A stretch of DNA of 64,000 bases from assembly GCA_963725085.1 (NCBI GenBank), contig CAVRXM010000003.1:1-64000 (forward strand), in the 5' to 3' direction. The stretch comes from VRUE01 sp963725085 (lineage in GTDB: Bacteria; Actinomycetota; Thermoleophilia; Solirubrobacterales; 70-9). Shown piece after piece: positions 9,534-19,068 of the stretch; position 1 is the first letter of the stretch; the number at the start of each line of letters is the position of its first letter. Position numbers and translations under genes: made by a program. Below the pieces are notes generated by a model. It was not told the origin of the DNA and searched no databases. It saw nothing but the letters and a program-made list of their open reading frames with translations.

Positions 9534-10895
9534 ATGACAACGATCGACCGCAAGCGCATCGCCGAGCTGACCGAGGCCGAGCAGGAGCGCTACCGCAACA
9601 ACACCGGCACCTCGGCGAGGACCTACGAGCGGGCCGTCAAAGCGATGCCGAACGGGGTCCCGTCCTCGTTCCAGGCAAACGACCCGTGGCCCGTCTACAT
9701 CGACCGCGGCCACGGCAGCCGGGTCTGGGACGTCGACGGCAACGAGTATGTCGACTTCCATAACGGGTTCGGTGTGATGTGCATCGGCCACGCCAACCCG
9801 ACGGTCGGCGAGGCGGTCAAGGCCCAGGTCGACCACGGCACCCACTTCGCCGCCCCGACCGACGGCTCGATCGCCGTCGCCGAGGAGCTCCAGCGCCGCT
9901 TCGGCCTGCCGCAGTGGCGATTCACGAACTCCGGCACCGAGTCGACGATGGACGCCGTCCACCTCGCCCGCGGCGCCACCGGCCGCGACACGCTGCTCAA
10001 GATCGAGGGCTCCTACCACGGCCACCACGACGCGGTGATGGTCTCGGTCTACCCTCCGCTGGAGTCGCTCGGCGACCGCGACGACCCGATCAGCGTCCCC
10101 TACGGCGCCGGCCTGCCGAAGTCGGTCACCGACCTGACCCGCTCGGTTCCCTTCAACGACGCCGATGCGCTCGCCTCAGTCCTCGAGAAGATCGGCGGCC
10201 AGGTCGCCGGGTTGATCATGGAGCCGGCGATGATGAACATCAACATCATCCCCCCGCGCGAGGGATACCTCGAGCGGGTCCGCGAGCTGACCGCCGAGCA
10301 CGGCGTGAAGCTGATCTTCGACGAGGTGAAGACCGGTTGCACGATCGCGGCCGGAGGGGCGACCGAGCGATTCGGCGTCACCCCCGACATCGTCACCCTC
10401 GCCAAGGCGAGCTGCGGCGGCTACCCCGGCGGCGCGATCGGGATGACCGACGAGCTCGCGGCGCTGGTCGCCGACGGGACGGTGAACCAGTACGGGACGT
10501 TCAACGGCAACCCGCTGGTGATGGCCGCCGCCGAGGCGACGCTGACCCGGGTGCTGACCGACGACGTCTACGAGCACCTCGAGGCGACCAACCGGCGCCT
10601 GCTCGACTCCTGCCAGGAGATCATCGACTCCCATGGCCTTCCCGCCTACACCGAGGGGCTGGGCGCCAAGGGGTGCGTGATCTTTTCCCCGGAACGGATG
10701 TACGAGTACCGCGACTACCTGACCAAGGTCGACGATGAGCTCTCGACCCTCGCCTGGCTGTACCACATGAACCACGGCGTCTTCATGACGCCGGGCGTCG
10801 AGGAGGAGTGGACGCTCTCGATCGCCCACACCGAGGACGACCTCCAGACCTACGTCGACGCCTTCGCGGCCTTCGCCCGCGACGTCACGAGCTAG
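9534..10895 (+). CDS. Class III PLP aminotransferase (GSA-aminomutase-like)
   Basis: Intact 453-residue fold-type I PLP enzyme. WDVDGNEYVDFHNGFGVMCIGHANP and NSGTESTMDAVHLARG (phosphate cup) are followed by KIEGSYHGHHD, the PLP-nitrogen Asp in LIFDEVKTGC and the Schiff-base lysine in VTLAKASCGGYPGG. The closest family is glutamate-1-semialdehyde 2,1-aminomutase, but the catabolic setting (9 nt after an acyl-CoA ligase, no heme genes nearby) makes a general aspartate/beta-amino acid aminotransferase role more likely. The next gene starts 4 nt after the stop, suggesting co-transcription. Confidence 0.85.
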   Translation: MTTIDRKRIAELTEAEQERYRNNTGTSARTYERAVKAMPNGVPSSFQANDPWPVYIDRGHGSRVWDVDGNEYVDFHNGFGVMCIGHANPTVGEAVKAQVDHGTHFAAPTDGSIAVAEELQRRFGLPQWRFTNSGTESTMDAVHLARGATGRDTLLKIEGSYHGHHDAVMVSVYPPLESLGDRDDPISVPYGAGLPKSVTDLTRSVPFNDADALASVLEKIGGQVAGLIMEPAMMNINIIPPREGYLERVRELTAEHGVKLIFDEVKTGCTIAAGGATERFGVTPDIVTLAKASCGGYPGGAIGMTDELAALVADGTVNQYGTFNGNPLVMAAAEATLTRVLTDDVYEHLEATNRRLLDSCQEIIDSHGLPAYTEGLGAKGCVIFSPERMYEYRDYLTKVDDELSTLAWLYHMNHGVFMTPGVEEEWTLSIAHTEDDLQTYVDAFAAFARDVTS

Positions 10896-10898
10896 ACG

Positions 10899-11414
10899 AT
10901 GGCGACGGAGACGACACGAAGCGACACCGCCGCGGTCGCCGCTGCCTACTTCGACGCCGTCGCCGCCCGCGACGTCGACGCGATGGCCGCGGTCTGGGAG
11001 CCGGGCGGGATCGACGTCCTCCACGGGATGTCGGAGCTGACGGTCCCGGAGGGGCTTCGGGAGTGGTTCGGCAACCTCTTCACCGCCTTCCCGGACTGGC
11101 GCTTCGAGGTCATCGACCAGGTGACCGAGGGCGACCGCTCAGCCGTCCGCTGGCGGGCGACGGGAACCTTCACCGGCCCGGCGCGCTTCGAAGGCCTGGT
11201 CCCGACCGGCGCCTCGATCGACATCACCGGCTTCGACCTCGTCACCGTCCGCGACGGCAGGATCCAGCGCAACGACGCCTACGTCAACGCGACCCACCTG
11301 GCCCAGCAGCTCGGTGCGATGCCGCCATCCGGCTCGGGCCAGGAGCGGGCGATGATCGGCGCGGCGAACCTGAAGACCCGGATCACGGCCCTGCTGCGAC
11401 GCAACCAGGCCTAG
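10899..11414 (+). CDS. SnoaL/NTF2-like protein
   Basis: 171 residues with the cone-shaped SnoaL/NTF2 fold pattern: an N-terminal helix (AYFDAVAARDVDAMAAVWEPGG), FPDWRFEVIDQVTEGD, the strand VRWRATGTFTGP, then PTGASIDITGFDLVTVRDGRI. This matches SnoaL-like polyketide cyclase or ester-cyclase relatives, a family with varied hydrolase, isomerase and binding roles, so the reaction is unknown. It follows the aminotransferase by 4 nt. Its TAG overlaps the stop of the convergent GGDEF-EAL gene within a CTAG (11411-11414). Confidence 0.8.
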   Translation: MATETTRSDTAAVAAAYFDAVAARDVDAMAAVWEPGGIDVLHGMSELTVPEGLREWFGNLFTAFPDWRFEVIDQVTEGDRSAVRWRATGTFTGPARFEGLVPTGASIDITGFDLVTVRDGRIQRNDAYVNATHLAQQLGAMPPSGSGQERAMIGAANLKTRITALLRRNQA

Positions 11415-12820
11415 GCGGCGAGCGCCTCGGCGATGTCGACCGGGCGCCCGAGGTGGAAGCCCTGGGCCATGTCGACGCCGTAGTCGCGCAGCATTTCGGC
11501 CGTGAGGTCGTCCTGGACGAACTCGGCGATCGTGGTCTTGCCCAACCCGCGGGCGATCTGGACGATCGCCTGAACCGTGAGCTGGTCTGCATCGCTGCGG
11601 GGCATGTCGCGGACGAACTCGCCGTCGATCTTGATCAGGTCGAATGGCAGCTGCTTCAGGTGGTGGAACGGGCTGAACCCCGCGCCGTAATCGTCGATCG
11701 CGACCTGGCATCCGAGCTCGGTGAGCCGGTCGGCGAATCCGAGCGCGGTGTCGTAGTCGTCGATCGGCGTCGAGCGCGTGATCTCGAACGTGCAGCGGGC
11801 GGGGTCTGCGCCGCCTTCGTCGACCTTGCGTTCGATGTACTCGAGGACAGAGAGGTCGGTCATCGACACGCCCGAGAGGTTGACGTGAAGTGAGACGGGG
11901 TGGCCCTCGCGTTCGCGCGCGGCAAGCAGCTCGAGGGCCCGGGCGACGACCCAGCGGTCGAGCTCCTGGACCATCCCCGAGCGCTCCGCGGCCTCGATGA
12001 AGGACGAGGCGGGCAGCAGCGACCCGTTCTCTCCCGCCATTCGCAGCAACAGCTCGTAGCGCTCGATTCCGCCCGAGGCGAGGCTGCGGATCGGCTGGCT
12101 GTGGAGGGCGAGCTTGTTGTGGGTCAGCGCGTCCCGGATCCGCGCGGTGGTCGATTTGATCCGCTCAGGGGACTTCTGCGTTTCGCTCGGATCGCGGAAG
12201 ATCGCGATTCTGTCGCGGCCGCCCTGCTTCGCGGTGTACATCGCCTGGTCTGCGGCGACGAGGACGCCCTCCGAGCTGCCGCGCGGCTTGCGGCCGAACA
12301 TCGCGATCCCGACGCTGATCGTCGCGCACTCCGCCTCGAGCGCCGGCCGCGCGCTCTCGGCCACCTGGGTCCGGAGTTCTTCGGCGAGGGTCATCGAGCC
12401 GGTGATGTCGGTCTGCGGCATCAGCACCGCGAACTCGTCCCCCGATAGACGGGCGACGATGTCGGTCGTTCGAACCCGCTCGCGCAGGATCGCCGCGATC
12501 TGGCGGATCAGGTTGTCGCCGGCCTGGTGGCCGTAGGAGTCGTTGATCGTCTTGAGGCCGTCGATGTCAATGATCATCACCGCGCCGAGCCCGCCGTAGC
12601 GGGCGCTGAAGGAGACGAACTGGTCGAGTTCGGCGCGGAACCGGCGCCGGTCGAGGAGTCCGGTCAGGGAGTCGTGGTCGGCCAGATAGCGGAGCTCCGT
12701 CTCGGTGCGCTCGGCACGCTCGAGGGCGGCGACGACGACCTCGCGATCGTCATCGTCGAGCTTGTCGAGCACCGCCCGGATCGCCGGCTCGCTCTGACCC
12801 AGCAGTGGTTCGATCGGCAC
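11411..12820 (-). CDS. GGDEF-EAL c-di-GMP signalling protein
   Basis: 469 residues, no membrane segment seen. A short N-terminal helical part (1-45) is followed by a GGDEF domain (about 46-210; signature RLSGDEF at 125-130, so the first Gly is Ser) and an EAL domain (about 215-465). EAL landmarks are altered: ELLLR replaces EALLR, and EITRST lacks the second glutamate of the usual EITES motif; DDYGAGFSPFHHL and the lysine of LIKIDGEFV are kept. Cyclase activity is plausible; phosphodiesterase activity may be reduced (inference). GTG start at 12818-12820. It is divergent from the YyaL-like gene across a 129-bp region with paired direct repeats. Confidence 0.9.
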   Translation of the reverse strand: MPIEPLLGQSEPAIRAVLDKLDDDDREVVVAALERAERTETELRYLADHDSLTGLLDRRRFRAELDQFVSFSARYGGLGAVMIIDIDGLKTINDSYGHQAGDNLIRQIAAILRERVRTTDIVARLSGDEFAVLMPQTDITGSMTLAEELRTQVAESARPALEAECATISVGIAMFGRKPRGSSEGVLVAADQAMYTAKQGGRDRIAIFRDPSETQKSPERIKSTTARIRDALTHNKLALHSQPIRSLASGGIERYELLLRMAGENGSLLPASSFIEAAERSGMVQELDRWVVARALELLAAREREGHPVSLHVNLSGVSMTDLSVLEYIERKVDEGGADPARCTFEITRSTPIDDYDTALGFADRLTELGCQVAIDDYGAGFSPFHHLKQLPFDLIKIDGEFVRDMPRSDADQLTVQAIVQIARGLGKTTIAEFVQDDLTAEMLRDYGVDMAQGFHLGRPVDIAEALAA

Positions 12821-12949
12821 CGACTGAAGTTAGCCCACCGGCACCCACCGATAGTCAAGTTGAGGGTCTCTGGACGAAAATAATTTAGTTTTGCCTACCC
12901 GCGGGTGGCCAATAGTTAGCCAACCGGCTTCCGAGGGTAAGCTCGGACG
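12821..12949. promoter_or_regulatory. Divergent intergenic region with near-identical direct repeats
   Basis: Two 15-bp direct repeats, AGTTAGCCCACCGGC (12828-12842) and AGTTAGCCAACCGGC (12914-12928), differ at one position and flank an AT-rich stretch (aaaataatttag, 12877-12888). A perfect palindrome ACCCGCGGGT sits at 12897-12906. The paired sites, one near each divergent start, suggest one regulator acting on both genes. Confidence 0.5.
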
Positions 12950-14917
12950 ATGGCGAACCGCCTGGCGCAGGAGACCAGTCCGTACCTGCTTCAGCACAAA
13001 GACAATCCGGTCGACTGGCATCCTTGGGGGCCGGATGCGCTGGAGCTCGCTCGGGAGCTCGACCGTCCGATCCTGCTCTCGGTCGGGTATTCCGCCTGCC
13101 ACTGGTGCCATGTGATGGAGCGCGAGTCGTTCGAGGACCCTGTCACGGCCGCCTACATGAACGAGAACTTCGTCAACGTCAAGGTCGACCGCGAGGAGCG
13201 GCCCGACATCGACGCCCTCTACATGGAGGCGGTGCAGGCGATCAGCGGCCAGGGCGGCTGGCCGATGACGGTGTTCTGCGAACCCGACGGGGTCCCGTTC
13301 TACGGCGGCACCTACTTCCCTCCCGACGACAGCCGCGGGATGCCGAGCTTCCAGATGGTGATGGAAGCCGTCCTCGATGCCTTCGAGAACCGCCGCGATG
13401 ACCTCCACGCACAGGCGCCCCGCACCCGCGACAGGTTGGCCGCGATCGCGTCCCTGGAGCCATCGGAGGGGGCCCCGGATGCCGCCGTCCTCGAGCTGGC
13501 CCTCGATGGCCTGCGCGAGCGCGCCGACACCGAGCACGGGGGCTTCGGCGGCGCACCCAAGTTCCCACCCTCCTCGGCGCTCGAGTTGCTGCTGGCCAGG
13601 GGCGAGACCGGCCACGTCGAGCGGACGCTCGACGCGATGATGGCCGGCGGCATCTACGACCAGCTCGGCGGAGGCTTCGCCCGCTACTCGGTCGACGGGC
13701 GCTGGCTCGTCCCCCACTTCGAGAAGATGCTCTACGACAACGCGCAGCTGGCGGCGGCCTACCTGCACGGGTGGCAGGCGCTCGAGCACGACCGCTACCG
13801 GCGCGTCTGCGAGGAGACACTGGACTGGATGCTGCGCGAGATGCGCGGCCCCGAGGGCGGCTTCTACTCCGCGCTCGACGCCGACTCCGAGGGCGAGGAG
13901 GGCCTGTTCTACGTCTGGACCACGGACCAGATCCGGGCGGTTCTCGGGCCCGATTCCGAGGAGGCGATCGAGTTCTACGGGGTCACGGTGAAAGGCAACT
14001 TCGAGGGCCGCAACGTCCTCCATCTTGCAGGGGGCGCAACCGCCGAGCGCAGCTCGACCCTGCTCGAGGCGCGCCGGGCCCTGCTCGAGGCCCGCGACTC
14101 CCGCGTCCGCCCCGGGCTCGACGACAAGCGCCTCACCTCCTGGAACGCGCTCGCGATCGGCGCCCTGGCCGAGGCTGGTGCGGCGCTCGGGCGTACCGAG
14201 TACCTCGACGCGGCCCGCTCCTGCGCTGAGTTCGTTCTCAGAACCCTGCGCGATCCGGCGGGGCGCCTGCTCCGCACCTACCGCGACGGCGAGGCCCGGC
14301 TCAACGCCTACCTCGAGGATCACGCGTTCCTGCTCGAGGCGCTCCTGACCCTCTACGAAGCGAGCTTCGAGCAGCGCTGGTACGAGGAGGCGCGCGGGCT
14401 CGCCGACTCGATGATCGAGCGCTTCGGCGACCCCGAGCGCGGCGCTTTCTTCTCGACCTCTGCCGACCACGAGGAGCTGATCGCGCGCCGCAAGGAGATC
14501 GGCGACCACCCGATCCCGTCCGGCAACTCATCCGCCGCGCTGGGGCTGCTGCGGCTGGCGGCACTCAGCGGCGAGCGAGCCTACGAGGACCAGGCGATCG
14601 GCGTCCTGACCCTCTACTCGAAGATCGCGCCGCGCCAGCCCGATGCCTTCGCGCACCTGCTGCGAGCGCTCGACCTCCACCTCGCCTCGGTCAAGGAGGT
14701 TGCGCTGGTCGGGGAGGACCTGGCGACAATGGCGGCCGTGGTCCGCGAGGAGCACCGGCCCCACCTGGTGCTGGCCGGGGGGCCGGAGGGGACCGAATCG
14801 CCTGAGCTCCTGCGCGACCGCGCCGCGGTCGACGGCGAAGCGACGGCCTACGTCTGCGAGAACTTCGCCTGCCGGGCGCCTGTGATCGATCCAAGTGCAC
14901 TCGCCGGGATGATCTGA
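12950..14917 (+). CDS. YyaL/DUF255 thioredoxin-domain protein
   Basis: Intact 655-residue member of the DUF255/SSP411 family (YyaL; human SPATA20). The N-terminal ~170 residues are a thioredoxin-like domain starting NRLAQETSPYLLQHKDNPVD with the CxxC at Cys50/Cys53 (YSACHWCHVM) and GQGGWPMTVFCEPDG. The remainder is an alpha/alpha six-hairpin barrel like N-acylglucosamine 2-epimerase (PHFEKMLYDNAQLAAAY, LTSWNALAIGALAEAG). Biochemical role is unsettled in the family. ATG 12950 gives exactly the conserved N-terminus. The next gene begins 14 nt downstream. Confidence 0.92.
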   Translation: MANRLAQETSPYLLQHKDNPVDWHPWGPDALELARELDRPILLSVGYSACHWCHVMERESFEDPVTAAYMNENFVNVKVDREERPDIDALYMEAVQAISGQGGWPMTVFCEPDGVPFYGGTYFPPDDSRGMPSFQMVMEAVLDAFENRRDDLHAQAPRTRDRLAAIASLEPSEGAPDAAVLELALDGLRERADTEHGGFGGAPKFPPSSALELLLARGETGHVERTLDAMMAGGIYDQLGGGFARYSVDGRWLVPHFEKMLYDNAQLAAAYLHGWQALEHDRYRRVCEETLDWMLREMRGPEGGFYSALDADSEGEEGLFYVWTTDQIRAVLGPDSEEAIEFYGVTVKGNFEGRNVLHLAGGATAERSSTLLEARRALLEARDSRVRPGLDDKRLTSWNALAIGALAEAGAALGRTEYLDAARSCAEFVLRTLRDPAGRLLRTYRDGEARLNAYLEDHAFLLEALLTLYEASFEQRWYEEARGLADSMIERFGDPERGAFFSTSADHEELIARRKEIGDHPIPSGNSSAALGLLRLAALSGERAYEDQAIGVLTLYSKIAPRQPDAFAHLLRALDLHLASVKEVALVGEDLATMAAVVREEHRPHLVLAGGPEGTESPELLRDRAAVDGEATAYVCENFACRAPVIDPSALAGMI

Positions 14918-14931
14918 GAGGATCGGGATCC

Positions 14932-17482
14932 GTGCGAGGCTCATGGTTCACCTTGGCCGCCGGTCGTCGGGCGAAGTGGCTCGTCTTCGCGGTCTGGATT
15001 GCGGTGATCTTCATCTCCACCGCGGCCAACCTGCCGGGCAAGTTCGCCGACGCCGAAAACAACGAGGCGACCTCCTACCTCCCCGAAAGCGCCGAGTCGA
15101 CCCACGCGCTGACCGCCACCGAAGAACTGCAAAAGGGGGAAATCGCCCCAGCGGTGATCATCTACCGCAACGAATCCGGCCTCACCGCCGCCGATCGCAA
15201 GACGATCCTCGAAGACGTCGAACAGATGACGCAGAAGCGGTTCCCGGGCGTCATCCCCGACGGTGCGACAGCCGCCTCGGGCGGCAAGAAGCTCAGCAGC
15301 GGGAAGACCTCCGCGGTCGCGCCGAACGGATGCGGCGGGCCGACGACGACGATCCCCGGCCAACCCGCCGACTACGCGCCGTTCGTCGGCCCGATCTGCT
15401 CGTCGGACGGCAAGGCGGCGATCCTCACCGCCTACATCAACGCCGAAGGCGAGGGCGAAACGATCCTCGACCCGGTCAAGTACTGGCGCGAAGCGATCGC
15501 CGATCCCGCCAGCGGGCTCGAGGTCAAGGTCACCGGCGGCGCCGGCTTCTCGGCCGACGGGATCGAAGTCTTCGAAAGCCTCAACGGCACCCTGCTGCTC
15601 GCCGCGGTCAGCCTCGTGATCTTCCTCCTGATCCTGATCTACCGCTCGCCGATGTTCTTCCTGATCCCGCTGGCGTCGGTGCTGTTCGCCGAGTACCTCT
15701 CGCGCTCGATCGGGTACGGGGTCTCCGAACTCGGGGTCACGATCAACGGCCAGTCGAGCTCGATCATGTCGGTCCTTGTCTTGGGGGCGGGGACCGACTA
15801 CGCGCTGCTGCTCGTCGCCCGTTATCGCGAGGAGCTGCACACCGAGACCGATCGCCACGTGGCAATGCGGACCGCGCTGGAATCGGCCGGGCCGGCGATC
15901 TTCGCCTCGGCGCTGACGGTGATCGCGGCGCTGCTGTGCCTGACGATCGCGAAGGTGAACGGAACCGCCGGGCTGGGCCCGATAGCGGCGATCGGGATCT
16001 TCTGCGCCGCGCTCTCGATGCTGACGCTGCTGCCGGCGATGCTGACGATCTTCGGCCGCCGCGCCTTCTGGCCATACGTCCCCCACACTCCCGAGACCGC
16101 CCCCAGCGCCGACGAACTCTCGGCCCGCGCCCAGCGGGACTGCGTCGAAGGATCCGCCCTCAGGTCGCTGCTACAGGTGATCGGCGCCTCCCTGCTGGTG
16201 ATCGTGCTGCTGCCGCTCGTCCTGATCAACTGGCTGCTGCGGATCATCTCCCGCGGACGGATCCCGTCGCTGATCGTCGGCCCGCTCGACCGGGCGGTGT
16301 TCAAGCCCTATGAGGTCCGGCGCTACCAGCGCGAGGCGGCCGTCGACGCGACCCACGGCTTCTGGAAACGGGTCGGCGACCGGGTGGCGAAGAGCCCGCT
16401 TCGGGTCACCGGCGCGGCCCTCACCGTCCTGCTGGTCTTCTGCTGCGGATTCGTCTTCTTCTCGACCGAACTGACCAGCGAAGACGCCTACAAAACCGAA
16501 CTCGAATCGGTCGAAGGCCAGAAGCTGCTGAGCAAGAGCTTCCCCTCGGGCGAAACGGCGCTGACCGACGTCGTCGTCAGCAACCCCGCCGACGTGCCGG
16601 CGGTGAAACGGGCGGTCGAGGGCACCGAAGGGGTCGACGCCGTCTCGGGGCCGGTCGCCGAAGGCCCGCCCGGGGTCCTCCTCCACGCGACCCTGGGGCC
16701 GGAACCGTATTCGACCGAGGCCTACGACCTGATCGAACCGATCCGCGACGCGGCCCAGTCGGTCGCGCCGAGCACCCTGGTCGGCGGCCCGACCGCGGTC
16801 GAATTCGACGTCCGCGACGCGGCGGGCTGGGACTCGATCGTGATCCCGCCGATCATCCTCGTCGTCGTCTTCCTGATCCTGGTCGGCCTGCTGCGGGCGC
16901 TGGTCGCGCCGCTGGTCCTGATCGGGACCGTGATCCTCAGCTTCCTGGCTTCGCTCGGCGTCGGGTACTTCGTCTTCGACGTGTTCTTCGGCTATCCCGG
17001 GCTCCGACCCCTCGCTGCCCTTATTCGCCTTCGTCTTCCTCGTCGCGCTGGGCGTCGACTACAACATCTTCCTGATCTCCCGTGCCCGCGAGGAGACGGC
17101 CAAGCACGGCTCCGAACAGGGGATCCTGCGCGCGCTGGCGGTGACCGGCGGCGTCATCACGAGCGCCGGGATAGTCCTCGCCGGGACCTTCCTCGTCCTC
17201 GCCAGCCTCCCCCTCGTCTTCCTGACCGAGATCGGGTTCGTCGTCGCCTTCGGCGTCCTCCTCGACACCTTCCTGGTCCGCAGCATCCTCGTCCCGTCGA
17301 TCGCCCTCGACCTCGGCGACAAGTTCTGGTGGCCCTCGACTCTCGGCCGCGGTGGGGCCGGGGATGTCCGGCCGGCAGCTGCCGCGACTCCCGCGGACGG
17401 CGCGGATGGAGGCGGGCCGAGGACGCCCTCGCCCGCAGAGCCCCCCACAAGCCCCGACAGGACCCGCGGGCTGGGGGGTTAG
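14932..17482 (+). CDS. MMPL/RND-family transporter, frameshifted near 17001
   Basis: 849 residues when one surplus base at 16999-17002 is ignored (FGYPG then SDPSLPLFAFVFLVALGVDYN). Two repeats, each with one membrane segment, a large extracytoplasmic domain and five more segments; GAGTDYALLLVARYREE in repeat 1 and GVDYNIFLISRAREE in repeat 2 are the paired MMPL signatures. Such proteins export lipids, siderophores or drugs. GTG start at 14932 after GAGAGGAT. Glu codons are mainly GAA in the extracytoplasmic parts, unlike neighbouring cytosolic genes. The stop TAG overlaps the TAA of convergent glnA (17479-17482). Confidence 0.9.
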
Positions 17483-18831
17483 AGGACCGGCAGGAAGTTC
17501 TCGATCTCGTACGGGGTCACCTGGACCCGGTACTCGTCCCACTCCTGCCGCTTGATCTCGACGAAGCGGCGGAAGGTGTGCTCGCCGAGAGTGCGCAGGA
17601 CCAGCTCGGAGTCGGCGGTGACCTCGATCGCCTCGCCGAGGGTCTCGGGCAGCTGCTCGATCCCGCGCTGCGCCCGCTCCTCCGGCGAGAGGTGGTAGAG
17701 GTTCTGCTCCATCGGCTCCGGCAGCTCGTAGCCCTTCTCGACCCCCTCGAGCCCGGCCTGGAGCATCCCGGCGAAGCAGAGGTAAGGGTTGCAGGCGGGA
17801 TCCGGGCAGCGGAGCTCGGCCCGCGTCGCCCCCTCCTTGCCGGGGTGGTAGAGCGGGACCCGGATCAGCGCCGAGCGGTTGCGGCGCGACCAGGCGAGGT
17901 AGACCGGCGCCTCGAAGCCCGGCACCAGCCGCTTGTAGGAGTTGACCCACTGGGCGAACAGAGAGGAGATCTCGCGCGCGTGCTTGAGCTGGCCGGCGAT
18001 GAACGCCTTCGCCGTCGCCGAGAGGTAGTACTGGTCGTCGCCGTCGAAGAAGGCGTTCCGGCCGTCCTTGCCGAGCGACTGGTGGACGTGCATCCCGGAC
18101 CCGTTCTCGCCGAACAGGGGCTTCGGCATGAAGGTCGCGTGCCAGCCGTACTTCATCGCGTACTCCTTGACGACGATGCGGTAGGTCATGCAGTCGTCGG
18201 CCATCTCGAGCGCGTTCTTGTAGCGCATGTCGACCTCGTGCTGGGAGGGGCCGACCTCGTGGTGGGTGTACTCGACGTGGATCCCCATCTTCTCCAGCGC
18301 GAGGACGGTGTCGCGGCGGACGTCGGAGCCGGCGTCGAGCGTCGTCAGGTCGAAGTAGCCGCCCTCGTCGAGCACCTCCGGCCTGCCGTCGCCCGGTTTC
18401 GCCGAGCGGAAGTAGAAGTACTCGAGCTCGGGGCCGATGTTGTAGGCGTCGAACCCGAGGTCCTCGGCGCGCTTCATCGCCCGCCGCAGGATCCAGCGGG
18501 GGTCGCCCTCATAGGGGTCGCCGCCGGGGACACGGATGTCGCAGAACATCCGCGCGACAGCGTTCTCCTCCTCCGGCCGCCACGGGATCAGCGCGAACGT
18601 CGAGGGATCTGGCATCGCGATCATGTCCGACTCCTCGATCGGGTTGAAGCCGGTGATCGAGGAGCCGTCGAAGCCCATGCCGCCGTCGAAGGCGTCCTCG
18701 AGCTCGGCGGCGTTGATCGAGAAGCTCTTCAGCTGGCCGAGGACGTCGGTGAACCAGAGCCGGACGAAGCGCACGCCGCTCTCTTCGACGATCGCATGCA
18801 CGTCGGCGGCACTCTTCGGTCTGTCTGCCAT
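17479..18831 (-). CDS. glnA: Glutamine synthetase, type I
   Basis: 450 residues, the normal GSI length. ATP-dependent ligation of ammonia to glutamate. Visible motifs: MGFDGSSITGFNPIEESDM (N-terminal beta-grasp/start of catalytic domain), IGPELEYFYF (metal Glu), the active-site loop around HHEVGPSQHEVDM, the ATP site region ENGSGMHVHQSL and NPYLCFAGML. NLYHLSPEE near the C-terminus corresponds to the adenylylation loop (NLYxLxPEE), so control by GlnE-type modification is possible. The ATG at 18831 is chosen because AAGGAGG lies 6 nt before it. Convergent with MMPL, with overlapping stops. Confidence 0.97.
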   Translation of the reverse strand: MADRPKSAADVHAIVEESGVRFVRLWFTDVLGQLKSFSINAAELEDAFDGGMGFDGSSITGFNPIEESDMIAMPDPSTFALIPWRPEEENAVARMFCDIRVPGGDPYEGDPRWILRRAMKRAEDLGFDAYNIGPELEYFYFRSAKPGDGRPEVLDEGGYFDLTTLDAGSDVRRDTVLALEKMGIHVEYTHHEVGPSQHEVDMRYKNALEMADDCMTYRIVVKEYAMKYGWHATFMPKPLFGENGSGMHVHQSLGKDGRNAFFDGDDQYYLSATAKAFIAGQLKHAREISSLFAQWVNSYKRLVPGFEAPVYLAWSRRNRSALIRVPLYHPGKEGATRAELRCPDPACNPYLCFAGMLQAGLEGVEKGYELPEPMEQNLYHLSPEERAQRGIEQLPETLGEAIEVTADSELVLRTLGEHTFRRFVEIKRQEWDEYRVQVTPYEIENFLPVL

Positions 18832-18938
18832 CCGGGCCTCCTTGGCTCTCGCCCTCGTTGGACTGGCAAAGATAGGCGAACTGAACCGAGGAGGTGCGAA
18901 AGCGCGTAATCCGGGTAGGAGACGCACGACCGCGGGGC

Positions 18939-18983
18939 TTGCGGGAGGCGTCAGAGACCAGGTATAACTTACTTCAAGTAAGT
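18939..18983 (+). promoter_or_regulatory. Promoter with overlapping 17-bp palindromic operator
   Basis: -35 TTGCGG (18939-18944), 18-bp spacer, -10 TATAAC (18963-18968). A perfect palindrome ACTTACTT-c-AAGTAAGT (18967-18983) overlaps the -10 and the expected start point. Sites of this shape are typical of redox-sensing HxlR/MarR-type repressors (YodB consensus TACT...AGTA), which often control AhpD-like and oxidoreductase genes; the downstream gene is AhpD-like. The regulator is not in the window. Confidence 0.65.
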
Positions 18984-18995
18984 AATCGGCCTAAA

Positions 18996-19028
18996 GTAAA
19001 GTAAAGGCAAGGTAAAGGCTCTGTAAAG
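18996..19028 (+). repeat. Helically phased GTAAAG direct repeats
   Basis: GTAAAG occurs at 19001, 19012 and 19023, an exact 11-bp period, with a further copy at 18996. This spacing places copies on one face of the helix, as in tandem sites for OmpR/PhoP-type response regulators. They lie downstream of the predicted start point, in the leader of the AhpD-like gene. Confidence 0.55.
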
Positions 19029-19068
19029 CGGAATTCGCGTCTTTAGGAGCTGAAAGTCGAGAAGCGAC

